Under the pieces are notes generated by a model that made no database searches, was not told the DNA's origin, and saw nothing but the letters and a program-made list of their open reading frames with translations. Position numbers and translations under genes: made by a program. From positions 1 to 30,214 of IMG/VR virus record IMGVR_UViG_3300042892_003081: 30,214 bases of DNA. One strand, given 5' to 3'. Source of the DNA: a virus. Below, one piece after another: positions 14,293 through 21,956 of this stretch. How positions within the stretch are numbered: position 1 is the first letter of the stretch; every line of letters begins with the position of its first letter.

Positions 14293-15321
14293 TTATGCTT
14301 GACGCATACAAGTGATCTGAGCCATTGCCTTCCACTTGACAGGAAAGCTCTTACGCAAATCAGCAATCTTGATGGCCATACGCAGGCTCATTTCACGAAG
14401 CGAGTCTTTGTTCTCGTTCAGGAAGTCGATGATCTCGTCTTCCACGCACTTGTCAAACTCGTAGTCTGCAAACAACTCACCGTCGTCAGCAATCTGCTTG
14501 ATACGCAACACTTTGTCACGCATGGTGTCCAGGGTCAGGTCCAGGTAATGGCAACGTGACTGGAGTGCATCCAAGTGATCACGCAATTTCTGCGATTTCA
14601 TCTGGTCAAACTTCAAGTTGGTGATGAAGATCACACTGCCCTTGAACTCAAAACTGTCTGGGATTCCTTCACGGCGCAGTACGCTGGATTCTGACAACCA
14701 AGAAATCTTACGCTTCTTGCCCGAATCCAGAGCACCTTTCAGCAAGTTCAAGCTGACATCATCCAACAGGATGCTGTCGCAGTCATCAAACACAACCATG
14801 CAATTGGCGTCGGAAAACTTGTACAGAGTCTGGTACAAGCCAATGGGAGTAGCCGAACCCTTGACCACTTCACACTTCAAGCGGCGGCTAGCAACCACGT
14901 CCATCAGGGTGTTCTTTTCCACCACACGCTCAACACCATAGCTCTTGCCCACACCAGGAGGGCCAGACACGATGGCAGCACGGATGTCACCGTTGACTGC
15001 GGCCTGGGTAATCTCGTCCAGGATTTCAAAACGCTCACGGATGCGAGCCATGATCTGCTCGTCTGTTTCCACAGGCTTCACAGACTTTGTTGCCACTTGT
15101 ACTGCGGTGGCGCTGGCATTGACAAACTCATAGTCCATGGGACCTGAGCAAGTGACACGCATGGTGCTGGGTCCGCCGGGGACCTGGTCTGTGTTGCGAA
15201 CTGCAACAAACCCCTGGCCGCGAGTGCCCATCTCAAATGCTTTAACCAAGGGGAAAACCATGCCGGCAACGTTGGTGTCTTTGTAGAAACCTGCGTTAAT
15301 GCGGATTGTGCCTTTAGCCAT
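14293..15321 (-). CDS. AAA+ ATPase (342 aa)
   Basis: Residues 1-80 form a beta-rich N-domain (GTIRINAGFYKDTNVAG, then MRVTCSGPMDYEFV). The AAA+ core follows: Walker A GPPGVGKS (120-127), Walker B MVVFDDCD (175-182), sensor-1 Asn235 in FITNLKF and an arginine-finger candidate Arg256 (LQSRCH). A helical lid follows (LNENKDSLREMSLRMAIKIADL). It is shorter than, and different from, a clamp-loader gp44, and has no nuclease or helicase motif. Such ATPases remodel proteins or DNA complexes, and the target is unknown. It is first in an operon with the bL12-like gene; the ribosome site AAGGAG is eight bases upstream, and a TATAAT promoter precedes it. Confidence 0.85.
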   Translation of the reverse strand: MAKGTIRINAGFYKDTNVAGMVFPLVKAFEMGTRGQGFVAVRNTDQVPGGPSTMRVTCSGPMDYEFVNASATAVQVATKSVKPVETDEQIMARIRERFEILDEITQAAVNGDIRAAIVSGPPGVGKSYGVERVVEKNTLMDVVASRRLKCEVVKGSATPIGLYQTLYKFSDANCMVVFDDCDSILLDDVSLNLLKGALDSGKKRKISWLSESSVLRREGIPDSFEFKGSVIFITNLKFDQMKSQKLRDHLDALQSRCHYLDLTLDTMRDKVLRIKQIADDGELFADYEFDKCVEDEIIDFLNENKDSLREMSLRMAIKIADLRKSFPVKWKAMAQITCMRQA

Positions 15322-15353
15322 TTTTACTGCTCCTTGTCTTTTACGATACCACT

Positions 15354-15383
15354 ATTATACAATTAAAGTGATTTATGGGTCAA
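15354..15383 (-). promoter_or_regulatory. Sigma70-like promoter of the AAA+ ATPase operon
   Basis: On the minus strand: TTGACC (15378-15383), an 18-base spacer ending TTTAATTG, then TATAAT (15354-15359). The -35 box overlaps the stop of the 60-aa gene. The region after the -10, TAGTGGTATCGTA, resembles that at the next two promoters to the right. Confidence 0.75.
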
Positions 15384-15562
15384 TCAAAGAAGTTACCGGA
15401 TGCCATGCGAAATACGGTGGGCTTGTTGGTGTCCTGCCAGGCCATGGGGTGCAAATCCAAGCGGTCAATGACCTGACGGTTGCACATGGTCATGGCTGCA
15501 CCAGCTGACAGGGCCTGGAATTTGTAAGTGTCAGACCCGACTAAGAAAGTGTAAGTATTCAT
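15380..15562 (-). CDS. Small hypothetical protein (60 aa)
   Basis: The protein begins MNTYTFLVGSDTYKFQALSAG, a beta-hairpin start followed by a helix (AAMTMCNRQVIDRL) and a neutral tail. The ATG at 15562 is chosen because GGAG stands six bases upstream; a longer reading upstream would translate the promoter region. It is probably a single-gene early unit, with its own promoter on one side and the AAA+ promoter overlapping its stop. Its function is unknown. Confidence 0.6.
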   Translation of the reverse strand: MNTYTFLVGSDTYKFQALSAGAAMTMCNRQVIDRLDLHPMAWQDTNKPTVFRMASGNFFD

Positions 15563-15592
15563 GTTTCGCTCCGTGTTCTCTACCATAACAAC

Positions 15593-15621
15593 AGTATACA
15601 ATTAATGGAATTTACTGTCGA
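15593..15621 (-). promoter_or_regulatory. Sigma70-like promoter of the 60-aa gene
   Basis: On the minus strand: TCGACA (15616-15621), a 17-base spacer ending ATTAATTG, then TATACT (15593-15598), followed by GTTGTTATGGTAG. It shares the AATTGTATA core and downstream TGnTATnGTA with the promoters at 15354 and 16038. Confidence 0.75.
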
Positions 15622-15626
15622 ATCAT

Positions 15627-16004
15627 TTAGAAGAAATCACCTGCAAAATAGCCGTATTCCAGGCCCAACAGGAAGCACAGATAATCTGCGTCCCGGCCGG
15701 CTTCTTCAGCCTCAGCAACCCAACGGATGGCCGTGGCACGGTCACCAGCACCTGAAGCCATCAGGGTTACAATACGGGCTTCGAAACGCACCGCAGCGGC
15801 GGCCTCGGATTCCTTGCGGAACTCTGCATTCTGCTTGCAGACACGTGCCAGCTGCTCGAACTCCGAGTGGAACTGCTCTACTGTCCAGCTGGTGGTATCC
15901 ACATGACGTGGACGGAAGCCGTGGGCTTCCTTGTAGAAGTCCCAAAACTCGCAGGCCAGCTGCTCGAGTTCTGACATTTCTTCCCAGCTTTTGAATTCAC
16001 TCAT
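15627..16004 (-). CDS. Small acidic helical protein with HGFRPR motif (125 aa)
   Basis: The start ATG at 16004 has CTGGAG six bases upstream; earlier in-frame codons lie in the promoter. The protein is almost all helix. The motif ACEFWDFYKEAHGFRPRHVDTTSW (residues about 17-40) is of a kind found in small proteins of many unrelated phages, for which I know no function. The middle is Glu/Ala-rich (EFRKESEAAAAVRFEARIV), and the C-terminus is aromatic and acidic (GLEYGYFAGDFF). No membrane segment is seen. It is an early gene by promoter type. Confidence 0.65.
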   Translation of the reverse strand: MSEFKSWEEMSELEQLACEFWDFYKEAHGFRPRHVDTTSWTVEQFHSEFEQLARVCKQNAEFRKESEAAAAVRFEARIVTLMASGAGDRATAIRWVAEAEEAGRDADYLCFLLGLEYGYFAGDFF

Positions 16005-16037
16005 TTGTTGCTCCAGTTGTTTTGCTACCATATCAAC

Positions 16038-16066
16038 AGTATACAATTAAATGAATTATACGTCTA
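16038..16066 (-). promoter_or_regulatory. Promoter of the HGFRPR-motif gene, weak -35
   Basis: On the minus strand TATACT (16038-16043) is preceded by TTTAATTG and followed by GTTGATATGGTAG, matching the neighbouring promoters. The -35 (TAGACG, 16061-16066, 17-base spacing) is poor, so the conserved surrounding motif may matter more than the -35. Confidence 0.6.
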
Positions 16067-16096
16067 CAAATGAATCCATGTTGTTTTTACGCAACA

Positions 16097-16303
16097 TCAG
16101 CTGTTTGACGTATTAAATGGGCTGAATTCGTCATCTTGGTCGTCCTGCTCAAATAGCAAGCGATCTCGGCCCAGCTGAACTGTGATCGCAGCACGATGAG
16201 CGTTCTCGTGCATCTGACGCTGCTCCAACGCCTCAACCCACTGGCGGAATTCCTGCTCGTAGGGGTATAATTCTTCGTATTCTAAGTCTAATTTAGACAT
16301 CAT
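16097..16303 (-). CDS. Small acidic hypothetical protein (68 aa)
   Basis: A very acidic helical peptide (LDLEYEELYPYEQEFRQWVEALEQRQMHENAHRAA). The tail is FEQDDQDDEFSPFN. It starts 11 bases inside the end of the upstream cyclotransferase-like gene, with two tandem ATGs, so the two are co-transcribed. No family is recognised. Its charge would suit an inhibitor or DNA mimic, but that is speculation. Confidence 0.55.
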   Translation of the reverse strand: MMSKLDLEYEELYPYEQEFRQWVEALEQRQMHENAHRAAITVQLGRDRLLFEQDDQDDEFSPFNTSNS

Positions 16304-16724
16304 ATTGATCCATAGAAAGTTTTAGTGCCTCAAGGATTTGAGCTGTATCTACCCCATGCTGTTCAAATCCATCCAGTACCATGTTAAGGTACCCTTGATT
16401 GGGTGGTGAGTTCTGGCTGTCGTAGGTCATGTAATACACCAGGGCTTCTTTTAGAGCGCCGCGATGCTGTACTAAGACTATCTTGCGTTCGTAGTAGTCA
16501 GGATACCCTTCCAGCCTGTCAAGTGCAGCTAAATCGTCTTTAGTAATATCCCAAAGGACACCATGTACTATATTGTGCCCAGGCACCACATCAGCGTGGT
16601 GTGAAAAACGATATTGGTGGTCAGGCAGGGTGGCTGGACCTAAATCCAGAGCAGTGGGACACCGACGTGCCATGCTGTCCACGTTGGTGTTCATGCCGTA
16701 TGCGAAGTACAAGTAATTTTCCAT
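16293..16724 (-). CDS. Gamma-glutamylcyclotransferase (GGCT/AIG2)-like protein
   Basis: Family enzymes cyclise gamma-glutamyl groups to release 5-oxoproline. Seen here (143 aa): the N-terminal YFAYGMNTN (6-14), matching the YGSN substrate loop; a mid-chain VLWDITKDDLAALDRLEGYPDYYER (56-80), whose Glu72 sits in the catalytic position; and the closing GYLNMVLDG (111-119). The size is typical of the smaller family members. The substrate in the phage is unknown (glutathione or a gamma-glutamyl amine). It is first in a two-gene operon. The promoter -10 ends six bases before the ATG, with no Shine-Dalgarno. Confidence 0.85.
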   Translation of the reverse strand: MENYLYFAYGMNTNVDSMARRCPTALDLGPATLPDHQYRFSHHADVVPGHNIVHGVLWDITKDDLAALDRLEGYPDYYERKIVLVQHRGALKEALVYYMTYDSQNSPPNQGYLNMVLDGFEQHGVDTAQILEALKLSMDQYDV

Positions 16725-16730
16725 ACCGCT

Positions 16731-16759
16731 ATATTACATTATAGCGATTTTACTGTCAA
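16731..16759 (-). promoter_or_regulatory. Sigma70-like promoter of the GGCT-like operon
   Basis: On the minus strand: consensus TTGACA (16754-16759), a 17-base spacer ending ATG, then TAATAT (16731-16736), six bases before the ATG at 16724. The predicted start of transcription falls on the start codon. It abuts the stop codon of the last gene of the sugar operon. Confidence 0.65.
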
Positions 16760-17518
16760 TTAGAAGTAGTTGACATTGGTGCGAGGAAAGAAGCACTCAT
16801 TTTGCTGTAGTGGTTTGATTTTGATGGTCTCACATACTGCTGGACGGCCCAGACCCATGGCCAGACTGAAAACAAAGTTCTGATTGGCCATGACCAAATC
16901 TGCACCAGCCACAATGTTGGCCAATTCCAGGAAGTTGTCAACTCGATGATGTGCTATGGTACTGATGTTCTTTTCAAAATCTTCATGCTCTGCGGTGGTG
17001 CCGATAAAAACAGCACTGTCTGCAGCACCTGGTTGTGCCATCAGGCTCTGCCATACGGCATCACCATTGGGACAACGATACCTGGGAGTACGGCTAACCA
17101 CAATCTTGGCCACAGGATTGGCGTCGGCCTCCAGCCAGGGTGTGTCATAATCTGACATCAGGAACGGCAGATTGAATGTACGGTGGTATGCTTCCACATA
17201 GTTGCCTTCAAAGCCACGGAACAGGACTCCACGGAAACGATCCAGGTCTACATCCGGCTCTGCATCGCCCTGGTGCCACTGGCCCACTGTTTGGATATAG
17301 CTTTGTCGACGTAGTAATGGTAATAGTAATTCAAAGTCCTGCAGAGTAAAGCGACCCTGGTGTGCAGGGTCTACTTCGTCAGGACGATAGCCATATTGAC
17401 TGACACAATTCTCAATGTTGTTTATGGCTACCAAGAACTGACCAGGTTCCATCTTCCTGACCACACTGAGGCTGTATATGAGGTCACCCAGCGTACCTGA
17501 ATGTCTATATTGCATCAT
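16760..17518 (-). CDS. GT-B-type glycosyltransferase-like protein (GT9-like), 252 aa
   Basis: The start ATG at 17518 overlaps the upstream stop (ATGA); a second ATG follows at once. The N-terminus YRHSGTLGDLIYSLSVVRKM has the glycine loop of heptosyltransferase-like GT-B enzymes. The C-terminal half has AVFIGTTAEHEDF, then a VDNFLELANIVAGADLVMANQNFVFSLAMGLGRPAVCE stretch, the layout of the donor-binding site (a ..DLVM.N..F...LAMGLG.P loop). It is the last gene of the seven-gene leftward sugar operon and probably transfers a sugar to a glycan. The substrate cannot be told. Confidence 0.7.
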   Translation of the reverse strand: MMQYRHSGTLGDLIYSLSVVRKMEPGQFLVAINNIENCVSQYGYRPDEVDPAHQGRFTLQDFELLLPLLRRQSYIQTVGQWHQGDAEPDVDLDRFRGVLFRGFEGNYVEAYHRTFNLPFLMSDYDTPWLEADANPVAKIVVSRTPRYRCPNGDAVWQSLMAQPGAADSAVFIGTTAEHEDFEKNISTIAHHRVDNFLELANIVAGADLVMANQNFVFSLAMGLGRPAVCETIKIKPLQQNECFFPRTNVNYF

Positions 17519-18063
17519 GGCTTGATGTACACCCATAGTCCCAGATGACCAATAATATCTGCATCAGGTAATAATTCATCCACTGCCTTCTTGACACCGG
17601 GCCATGCGTAATCATCACCTGCCAGCATGGCACCGGGCTTGAGTCTTTTAAGCCACTCAGTGATGTCGTCAACGACATCCTGATACTCGTGACTGCCATC
17701 TACTAGTACGAAATCCAGACTATTGTCAGCATATTGCTTCACTGCCTCCATGCTGGTCATACTCACGGGTCGGATAAAATCAAATGGCTCAATATTGGCC
17801 ATGAACTCGTGATAGAGAGTACCAGCAAGCACGGCAGGGTCATTGACGTGTGCTTCTTCGTTACTGCCCAGCCAGGTGTCCACACAATCCAATCGGATTT
17901 GTTTGCCGCTGTTGACAATCTGTACACCCAGATAACAGCTACTTTTACCTCGCCATGACCCAACCTCCACAAACCAGGCGTTATCCGGTGCCAACTGTAC
18001 TGCTGTATCGTAGATGGATTCGTAATTGAACCAACCCTGAATGTTTTGATAAAAATGTTCCAT
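17515..18063 (-). CDS. Class I SAM-dependent methyltransferase (Methyltransf_24 type)
   Basis: The SAM-binding motif is FVEVGSWRGKSS (31-42), followed by an acidic strand LDCVDTW (58-64). The later core has SLDFVLVDGSHEYQDVVDDI (115-134), with the DGSHEY signature of this family, then LKPGAMLAGDDYAWPGV. At 182 aa it is a bare catalytic domain. Family members often O-methylate sugars in capsule or rhamnan clusters. The start forms TAATG with the upstream glycosyltransferase stop, so translation is coupled. An O-methylation step on the cluster's sugar is a reasonable inference. Confidence 0.85.
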   Translation of the reverse strand: MEHFYQNIQGWFNYESIYDTAVQLAPDNAWFVEVGSWRGKSSCYLGVQIVNSGKQIRLDCVDTWLGSNEEAHVNDPAVLAGTLYHEFMANIEPFDFIRPVSMTSMEAVKQYADNSLDFVLVDGSHEYQDVVDDITEWLKRLKPGAMLAGDDYAWPGVKKAVDELLPDADIIGHLGLWVYIKP

Positions 18064-18959
18064 TATTTTAATTGTCCTAAAATGGCAGTGGCAATGCGCT
18101 GTGTATCCCAGTTACTGGCACAGGGGAATGTCTGTTTCTTACACACCAACTGCCTGACAGGTCTGACCTGATCGTCATTGCAGCCAGCACAATCTTCTGA
18201 TGTCTGAATGGCTGTGCAATTATGTCCCATCTCATGCTTGCGGTAGGGCAGAATACATTCAGGGCGTAAATGTGTCAGCAGAGCAATGATATGCGTATTG
18301 CTGGCAGCGGCACATTGAAATGGCCCTGAGTCAATGCCCACAAATGCCTGAGCATGGTCACACAGATATTTCAACTGTTGACTGTTATAACGACCACGAG
18401 CATCAAATATCAGTGGATGGTCCTGTACTGCAAAGTCAGTGTCGCCGCCCACGCACACAATGGTGAAGTCGGTACGCTGTTCAAACAACAGACCAAAAAC
18501 TTCAAACCAAGTGTCCAGGCTGATGTTCTTGCTGGCCCAATGCCATTGTCTCATGTGGACCACGACGAATTGTTGTCCCAGATCTTCCATGTCCTGAACT
18601 ACGTCACGGCGATCTTCATCGCTGGGCCATAACTCCACACGCTGATCCAGATTGCGGAAATTGTCACCAAACGCACGATAAAACATGCTGTCCACATAGT
18701 GTTGCGTGGGATTGAGTTCATATGCATCGTCCAGATTGATGTACAGATCGTATGCGGCAACATCTGGCATCATGTGTGGCAGATATATGTTGCGGATATG
18801 CGGATTGTTGCGATAGACCTCCACAAACTCAGTGGCAATATCAATGTTGCAATTGTTGTATCGCTTGGTGAGTTCTCTGACCACAGCAGTACTCATGATG
18901 GTGTCACCAATGGCAGCACGGCGGCGCACCAGTATGTTAATGGGTTGTTCTAATTTCAT
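18063..18959 (-). CDS. GT9-family glycosyltransferase (heptosyltransferase-like)
   Basis: This family adds a sugar from a nucleotide donor. The N-terminal VRRRAAIGDTIMSTAVVREL (11-30) has the GDxxx loop of LPS heptosyltransferases. Then come VVVHMRQWHWASKNISLDTW (about 132-151) and VGGDTDFAV. The donor-site helix is AFVGIDSGPFQCAAASNTHIIAL (205-227). The length of 298 aa is close to the bacterial enzymes. Overlaps of four bases or fewer join it to the C-methyltransferase and the small methyltransferase. The acceptor is unknown. Confidence 0.88.
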   Translation of the reverse strand: MKLEQPINILVRRRAAIGDTIMSTAVVRELTKRYNNCNIDIATEFVEVYRNNPHIRNIYLPHMMPDVAAYDLYINLDDAYELNPTQHYVDSMFYRAFGDNFRNLDQRVELWPSDEDRRDVVQDMEDLGQQFVVVHMRQWHWASKNISLDTWFEVFGLLFEQRTDFTIVCVGGDTDFAVQDHPLIFDARGRYNSQQLKYLCDHAQAFVGIDSGPFQCAAASNTHIIALLTHLRPECILPYRKHEMGHNCTAIQTSEDCAGCNDDQVRPVRQLVCKKQTFPCASNWDTQRIATAILGQLK

Positions 18960-20194
18960 TGTCCAATCTCAATTGTGGGAAAATATTTCAAGAAACGATC
19001 GTTGGGGCTCTTACGTAGTGTACGTATTTTACCACGGATCTCCCGGAAGACATTCCAGGCCAGCGGTACGAACAATACCTTGTCTGACGATTCCAATTGG
19101 TCTGTCAGATAACCACTATCAGTAATGGGTGTGTCCAGACCTGGTACATAACGGCCTTGCTTGAGAGGATTATCGTCGATGATAACGTCACATTCAATAT
19201 GTGCTGATGTGATGAATGTCATGCCCTTGGCGGCTGCACCATAACCAACAATCTGATATCCTTTTGCTCTGTATTCTGCCACCACATTGTGGGTTTCCTG
19301 CATGATGGTCCTGGCACGGTCAGCCCAGCGGCCATATGTTTCGGCATCATGTAATCCCTGTGCTTGTTCCAGGGCCAGGATATTGGCAATACGTTGCTCA
19401 TTAAATTGGCTGCGGCTCAGTACAAAGATATAGCTGATGCCATGGATGGGAGTCTTGATCACGTCCACCAGATGTAATCCAGCACGTTCTGCCAGACATT
19501 TCATACTGTAGGAATTGTAGTAGCTGATGTGTTCGTGATATATGGTGTCAAATTCACCGTTAAGTACCATGTCGGCCTGACTGGTGCTGATAAACATCAA
19601 TCCATCGTCGTGTAGACTTTCACGTACCAATTGCAGATAAGACAGCGGATCAGGAATATGACTAAAAGCATTCTGACTGGTGATGATATCATACTTGCGC
19701 TGAGTGGCAGGATTGGTCTTGTTCCAGTATCCCAATTGGACTTTGTGCTTGGCTGAAGATACAGGATACAGATTTTCTGCTGGATCAACTCCGTATGTGT
19801 CAATGGTCTTGTAATTGTCACCCAGCCGTAGGAAGGCGTCCAATTGACTGCCATCATTGCATCCGATGTCCAGAACCGAGTCCGGCATGCCGGTATACAT
19901 TTCGCACACGAAGTTGGCATACCAATCCATATAGTCCATGTATGTCTGACTGGTGCCCGACACATACAGATAGTTCTTGTACAGTATGTCGGGATTGACA
20001 ACGACATTCAATTGCAGATGGTCGCAATGCTTGCATCTGATGACATTCAATGGAAAGTCTGGTTCAACATCAGCAATGGATGTTCTGAGATTGTTGGCTG
20101 GAGGTTGGTTGCCCAGGTCCAGGCAGGGGTGTAGAGAGTAGCTGCCACATGCGATGCACTCATCGTTTATAATTGTGTTGTTAAGATAAACCAT
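18956..20194 (-). CDS. Sugar C-methyltransferase (TcaB9/TylCIII type)
   Basis: These enzymes add a methyl to C3 of a keto-deoxysugar nucleotide. Three domains are seen in 412 aa: a zinc-binding N-terminus (C13-x2-C16 and C54-x2-C57, with LGNQPPANN between), a SAM core (VLDIGCNDGS, 107-116) carrying the catalytic YHEHISYY loop (219-226), and a C-terminal Rossmann-like domain (VGYGAAAKGMTF about 315-326). The match is close along the whole length. Its substrate would be a dTDP-4-keto-6-deoxysugar from the RmlB-like enzyme encoded two genes upstream. Its ATG overlaps or abuts the neighbours on both sides. Confidence 0.93.
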   Translation of the reverse strand: MVYLNNTIINDECIACGSYSLHPCLDLGNQPPANNLRTSIADVEPDFPLNVIRCKHCDHLQLNVVVNPDILYKNYLYVSGTSQTYMDYMDWYANFVCEMYTGMPDSVLDIGCNDGSQLDAFLRLGDNYKTIDTYGVDPAENLYPVSSAKHKVQLGYWNKTNPATQRKYDIITSQNAFSHIPDPLSYLQLVRESLHDDGLMFISTSQADMVLNGEFDTIYHEHISYYNSYSMKCLAERAGLHLVDVIKTPIHGISYIFVLSRSQFNEQRIANILALEQAQGLHDAETYGRWADRARTIMQETHNVVAEYRAKGYQIVGYGAAAKGMTFITSAHIECDVIIDDNPLKQGRYVPGLDTPITDSGYLTDQLESSDKVLFVPLAWNVFREIRGKIRTLRKSPNDRFLKYFPTIEIGQ

Positions 20195-20913
20195 TAGTTT
20201 TTAATCGCCTGTCCGTTGGGTGCAATGGTGCCTTCAACGCCCAGCAATGGTACTTCCAGCACATGTTGGGCTGGTAGGAATTTGTATAATACGTGCTCAA
20301 TGTCTGCGTAGCCACCCTGCGCCACACGATTGGCTATGTAGGACAGACTGTCGAAATACACAACAATCATTTCTGGAGTCATATGGGCCGGCCATGACCA
20401 CAGACGTGCCATGTATTGAAGCTCAATGCCAGTGACGTTAAGTGGAAATTGGCTGCTGTGTTTCGGGCCCACAATGATGCGATCGGGATTATTTTCGTAT
20501 AATGACAGATCAAAGTCATCCGTCAACAGATATCGGCCGGACATTTTATGTATGCGATCTACGCCTGCAAAGTCGCCATCGTCCCAGCACATCTGCAGAG
20601 TGCGACCGAAACACATGATCTCTGTGGTGTTCTTGACCACGTCCCAGTTGTCGCTCTGATAGATGGATTGTACATCAGCATCAGTAGTCCAGTCCACTAA
20701 GATGTCTGCGGCCACATCCAGTGCCGATTCTTGTTCAGCACTCAGCGCGATACCTGTACATTCCATGACAATGACTTTGCAACCCGGTACACGAGTACGC
20801 AGACTGCGTATGGTGTCCAGTGTTTGTTCCAGTCTGACTTCAGGTTTGTATACACCAAACTTACTGTTGATGGCACTGGTTACTACAAAGGCATGCTTCA
20901 CTTCTTGAGCCAT
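20194..20913 (-). CDS. Unknown protein of the sugar operon, possible glycosyltransferase (239 aa)
   Basis: The start is ATG at 20913 (MAQEVKHAFVVTSAI), with GGAG eight bases upstream and 16 bases of overlap with the RmlB-like gene. After a short strand-helix beginning, a Rossmann-like stretch KVIVMECTGIALSAEQESAL occurs, then VDRIHKMSGRYLLTDDFDLSLY. The phrase KMSGRYLLTDDF is of the kind seen in small phage or capsule-cluster GT-A enzymes. There is no firm family match. Its position between a dehydratase and a C-methyltransferase supports a sugar-related role. Confidence 0.6.
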   Translation of the reverse strand: MAQEVKHAFVVTSAINSKFGVYKPEVRLEQTLDTIRSLRTRVPGCKVIVMECTGIALSAEQESALDVAADILVDWTTDADVQSIYQSDNWDVVKNTTEIMCFGRTLQMCWDDGDFAGVDRIHKMSGRYLLTDDFDLSLYENNPDRIIVGPKHSSQFPLNVTGIELQYMARLWSWPAHMTPEMIVVYFDSLSYIANRVAQGGYADIEHVLYKFLPAQHVLEVPLLGVEGTIAPNGQAIKN

Positions 20914-21938
20914 CTGTTGTTCTCCAAGGTCCATTGTACCATTTCGGCGATACGTTCTGACAGTTTGATCTTGGGCTCCCAACCCAGGCTAGCCAGCAGT
21001 CCACCATCCAGGGCGTAACGCATGTCATGTCCTGGGCGGCTGGTGTGGAAGTCAGTCATTTCATAGATCAACTCTTGACCCACTCCGGCTGCAATCATCT
21101 GGGCCAGTGTCAGGTTATCAATTTCTTCTGTACCCACCAGGTTAAATTTGGGGCAATGTGCGTGGCCATAGTCACCAGTGTGCTTATAGTCTTTGGGCAG
21201 TTCAGTTAATATAAACATCAGTCCTTCTGCCACATCTTTGGCATGGATATACATGCGTGTGCCAGCATGTGTGCGTGAGGGATCTGCGTGAATGATTACT
21301 TTTTCTCCATCGCGGACTTTCTGAATAGTAGCAGGAATAAACTTCTCAGGATGCTGTCGTTCACCAAAAACATTCATGGTGTGTGTGACGATGATGGGCA
21401 TCTTGTAGGTATTTTCATAAGCCACACAAAATTCTTCAGCAGCCGCTTTACTGGCTGAGTAGGGATTTGTGCTATTGTAACGATCATACTCTTTATACGA
21501 CACACCTGGTGGTGCCACACCAAAGATTTCGTCTGTACTAAAGTAGACGAACTTTTCCAAGTCAGGAAAGTTCTTACGTGCATAATCCAGTATATTAACT
21601 GTGCCCACAACATTGTCTTGTACAAACTCCATGGGATATGTGATGCTGCGGTCCACGTGGCTGCCTGCTGCCAGATGCAGAATAATATCAATGGGTCCAA
21701 TGTCTTCCACAATCTGACTGTTGAGCTCTGCTTTGAGATCATGAAATATGATGCGTAGACGTTTCGACACCATTTTGGCATCGTGGTCCAGAAGCATGTC
21801 ATGCAAGCGGTTTAAGTTGCCTGAAATATCCAGTCTGTCCAGACAAACGACATTCCAGTCAGTGTCTGCTAAAATTTTATCAATTGCGTGATGGGCAATG
21901 AAGCCGGCACCACCTGTTACTAGTACGTTTTTTGCCAT
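20898..21938 (-). CDS. NAD-dependent dehydratase, dTDP-glucose 4,6-dehydratase (RmlB)-like
   Basis: The extended SDR enzyme has NAD loop TGGAGFI (8-14), HLAAGSHVDRSI (88-99, the RmlB-type substrate strand), STDEIFG (134-140) carrying the catalytic Thr-Asp-Glu, and YSASK (160-164) with Tyr160/Lys164. SRPGHDMRYALD near the C-terminus is also RmlB-like. The length of 346 aa is normal. It should turn a nucleotide-glucose into the 4-keto-6-deoxy intermediate used by the C-methyltransferase and epimerase. A second, shorter paralogue lies at 26696-27640. No nucleotidyltransferase (RmlA) is in the window, so the donor comes from elsewhere or from the host. Confidence 0.9.
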   Translation of the reverse strand: MAKNVLVTGGAGFIAHHAIDKILADTDWNVVCLDRLDISGNLNRLHDMLLDHDAKMVSKRLRIIFHDLKAELNSQIVEDIGPIDIILHLAAGSHVDRSITYPMEFVQDNVVGTVNILDYARKNFPDLEKFVYFSTDEIFGVAPPGVSYKEYDRYNSTNPYSASKAAAEEFCVAYENTYKMPIIVTHTMNVFGERQHPEKFIPATIQKVRDGEKVIIHADPSRTHAGTRMYIHAKDVAEGLMFILTELPKDYKHTGDYGHAHCPKFNLVGTEEIDNLTLAQMIAAGVGQELIYEMTDFHTSRPGHDMRYALDGGLLASLGWEPKIKLSERIAEMVQWTLENNRWLKK

Positions 21939-21956
21939 GTTGGACCTATAGTATTG

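Noticed and set aside
14040-14366. A 108-residue minus-strand frame overlapping the AAA+ and 82-aa genes
   Set aside because: It is out of frame with both genes, which have AAGGAGG or AAGGAG sites and clear starts; this frame has neither.
16078-16098. Hairpin ATGTTG/CAACAT downstream of the small acidic gene
   Set aside because: The 6-bp stem is followed on the minus strand by GGATTC rather than a T-tract, so a terminator is not supported.
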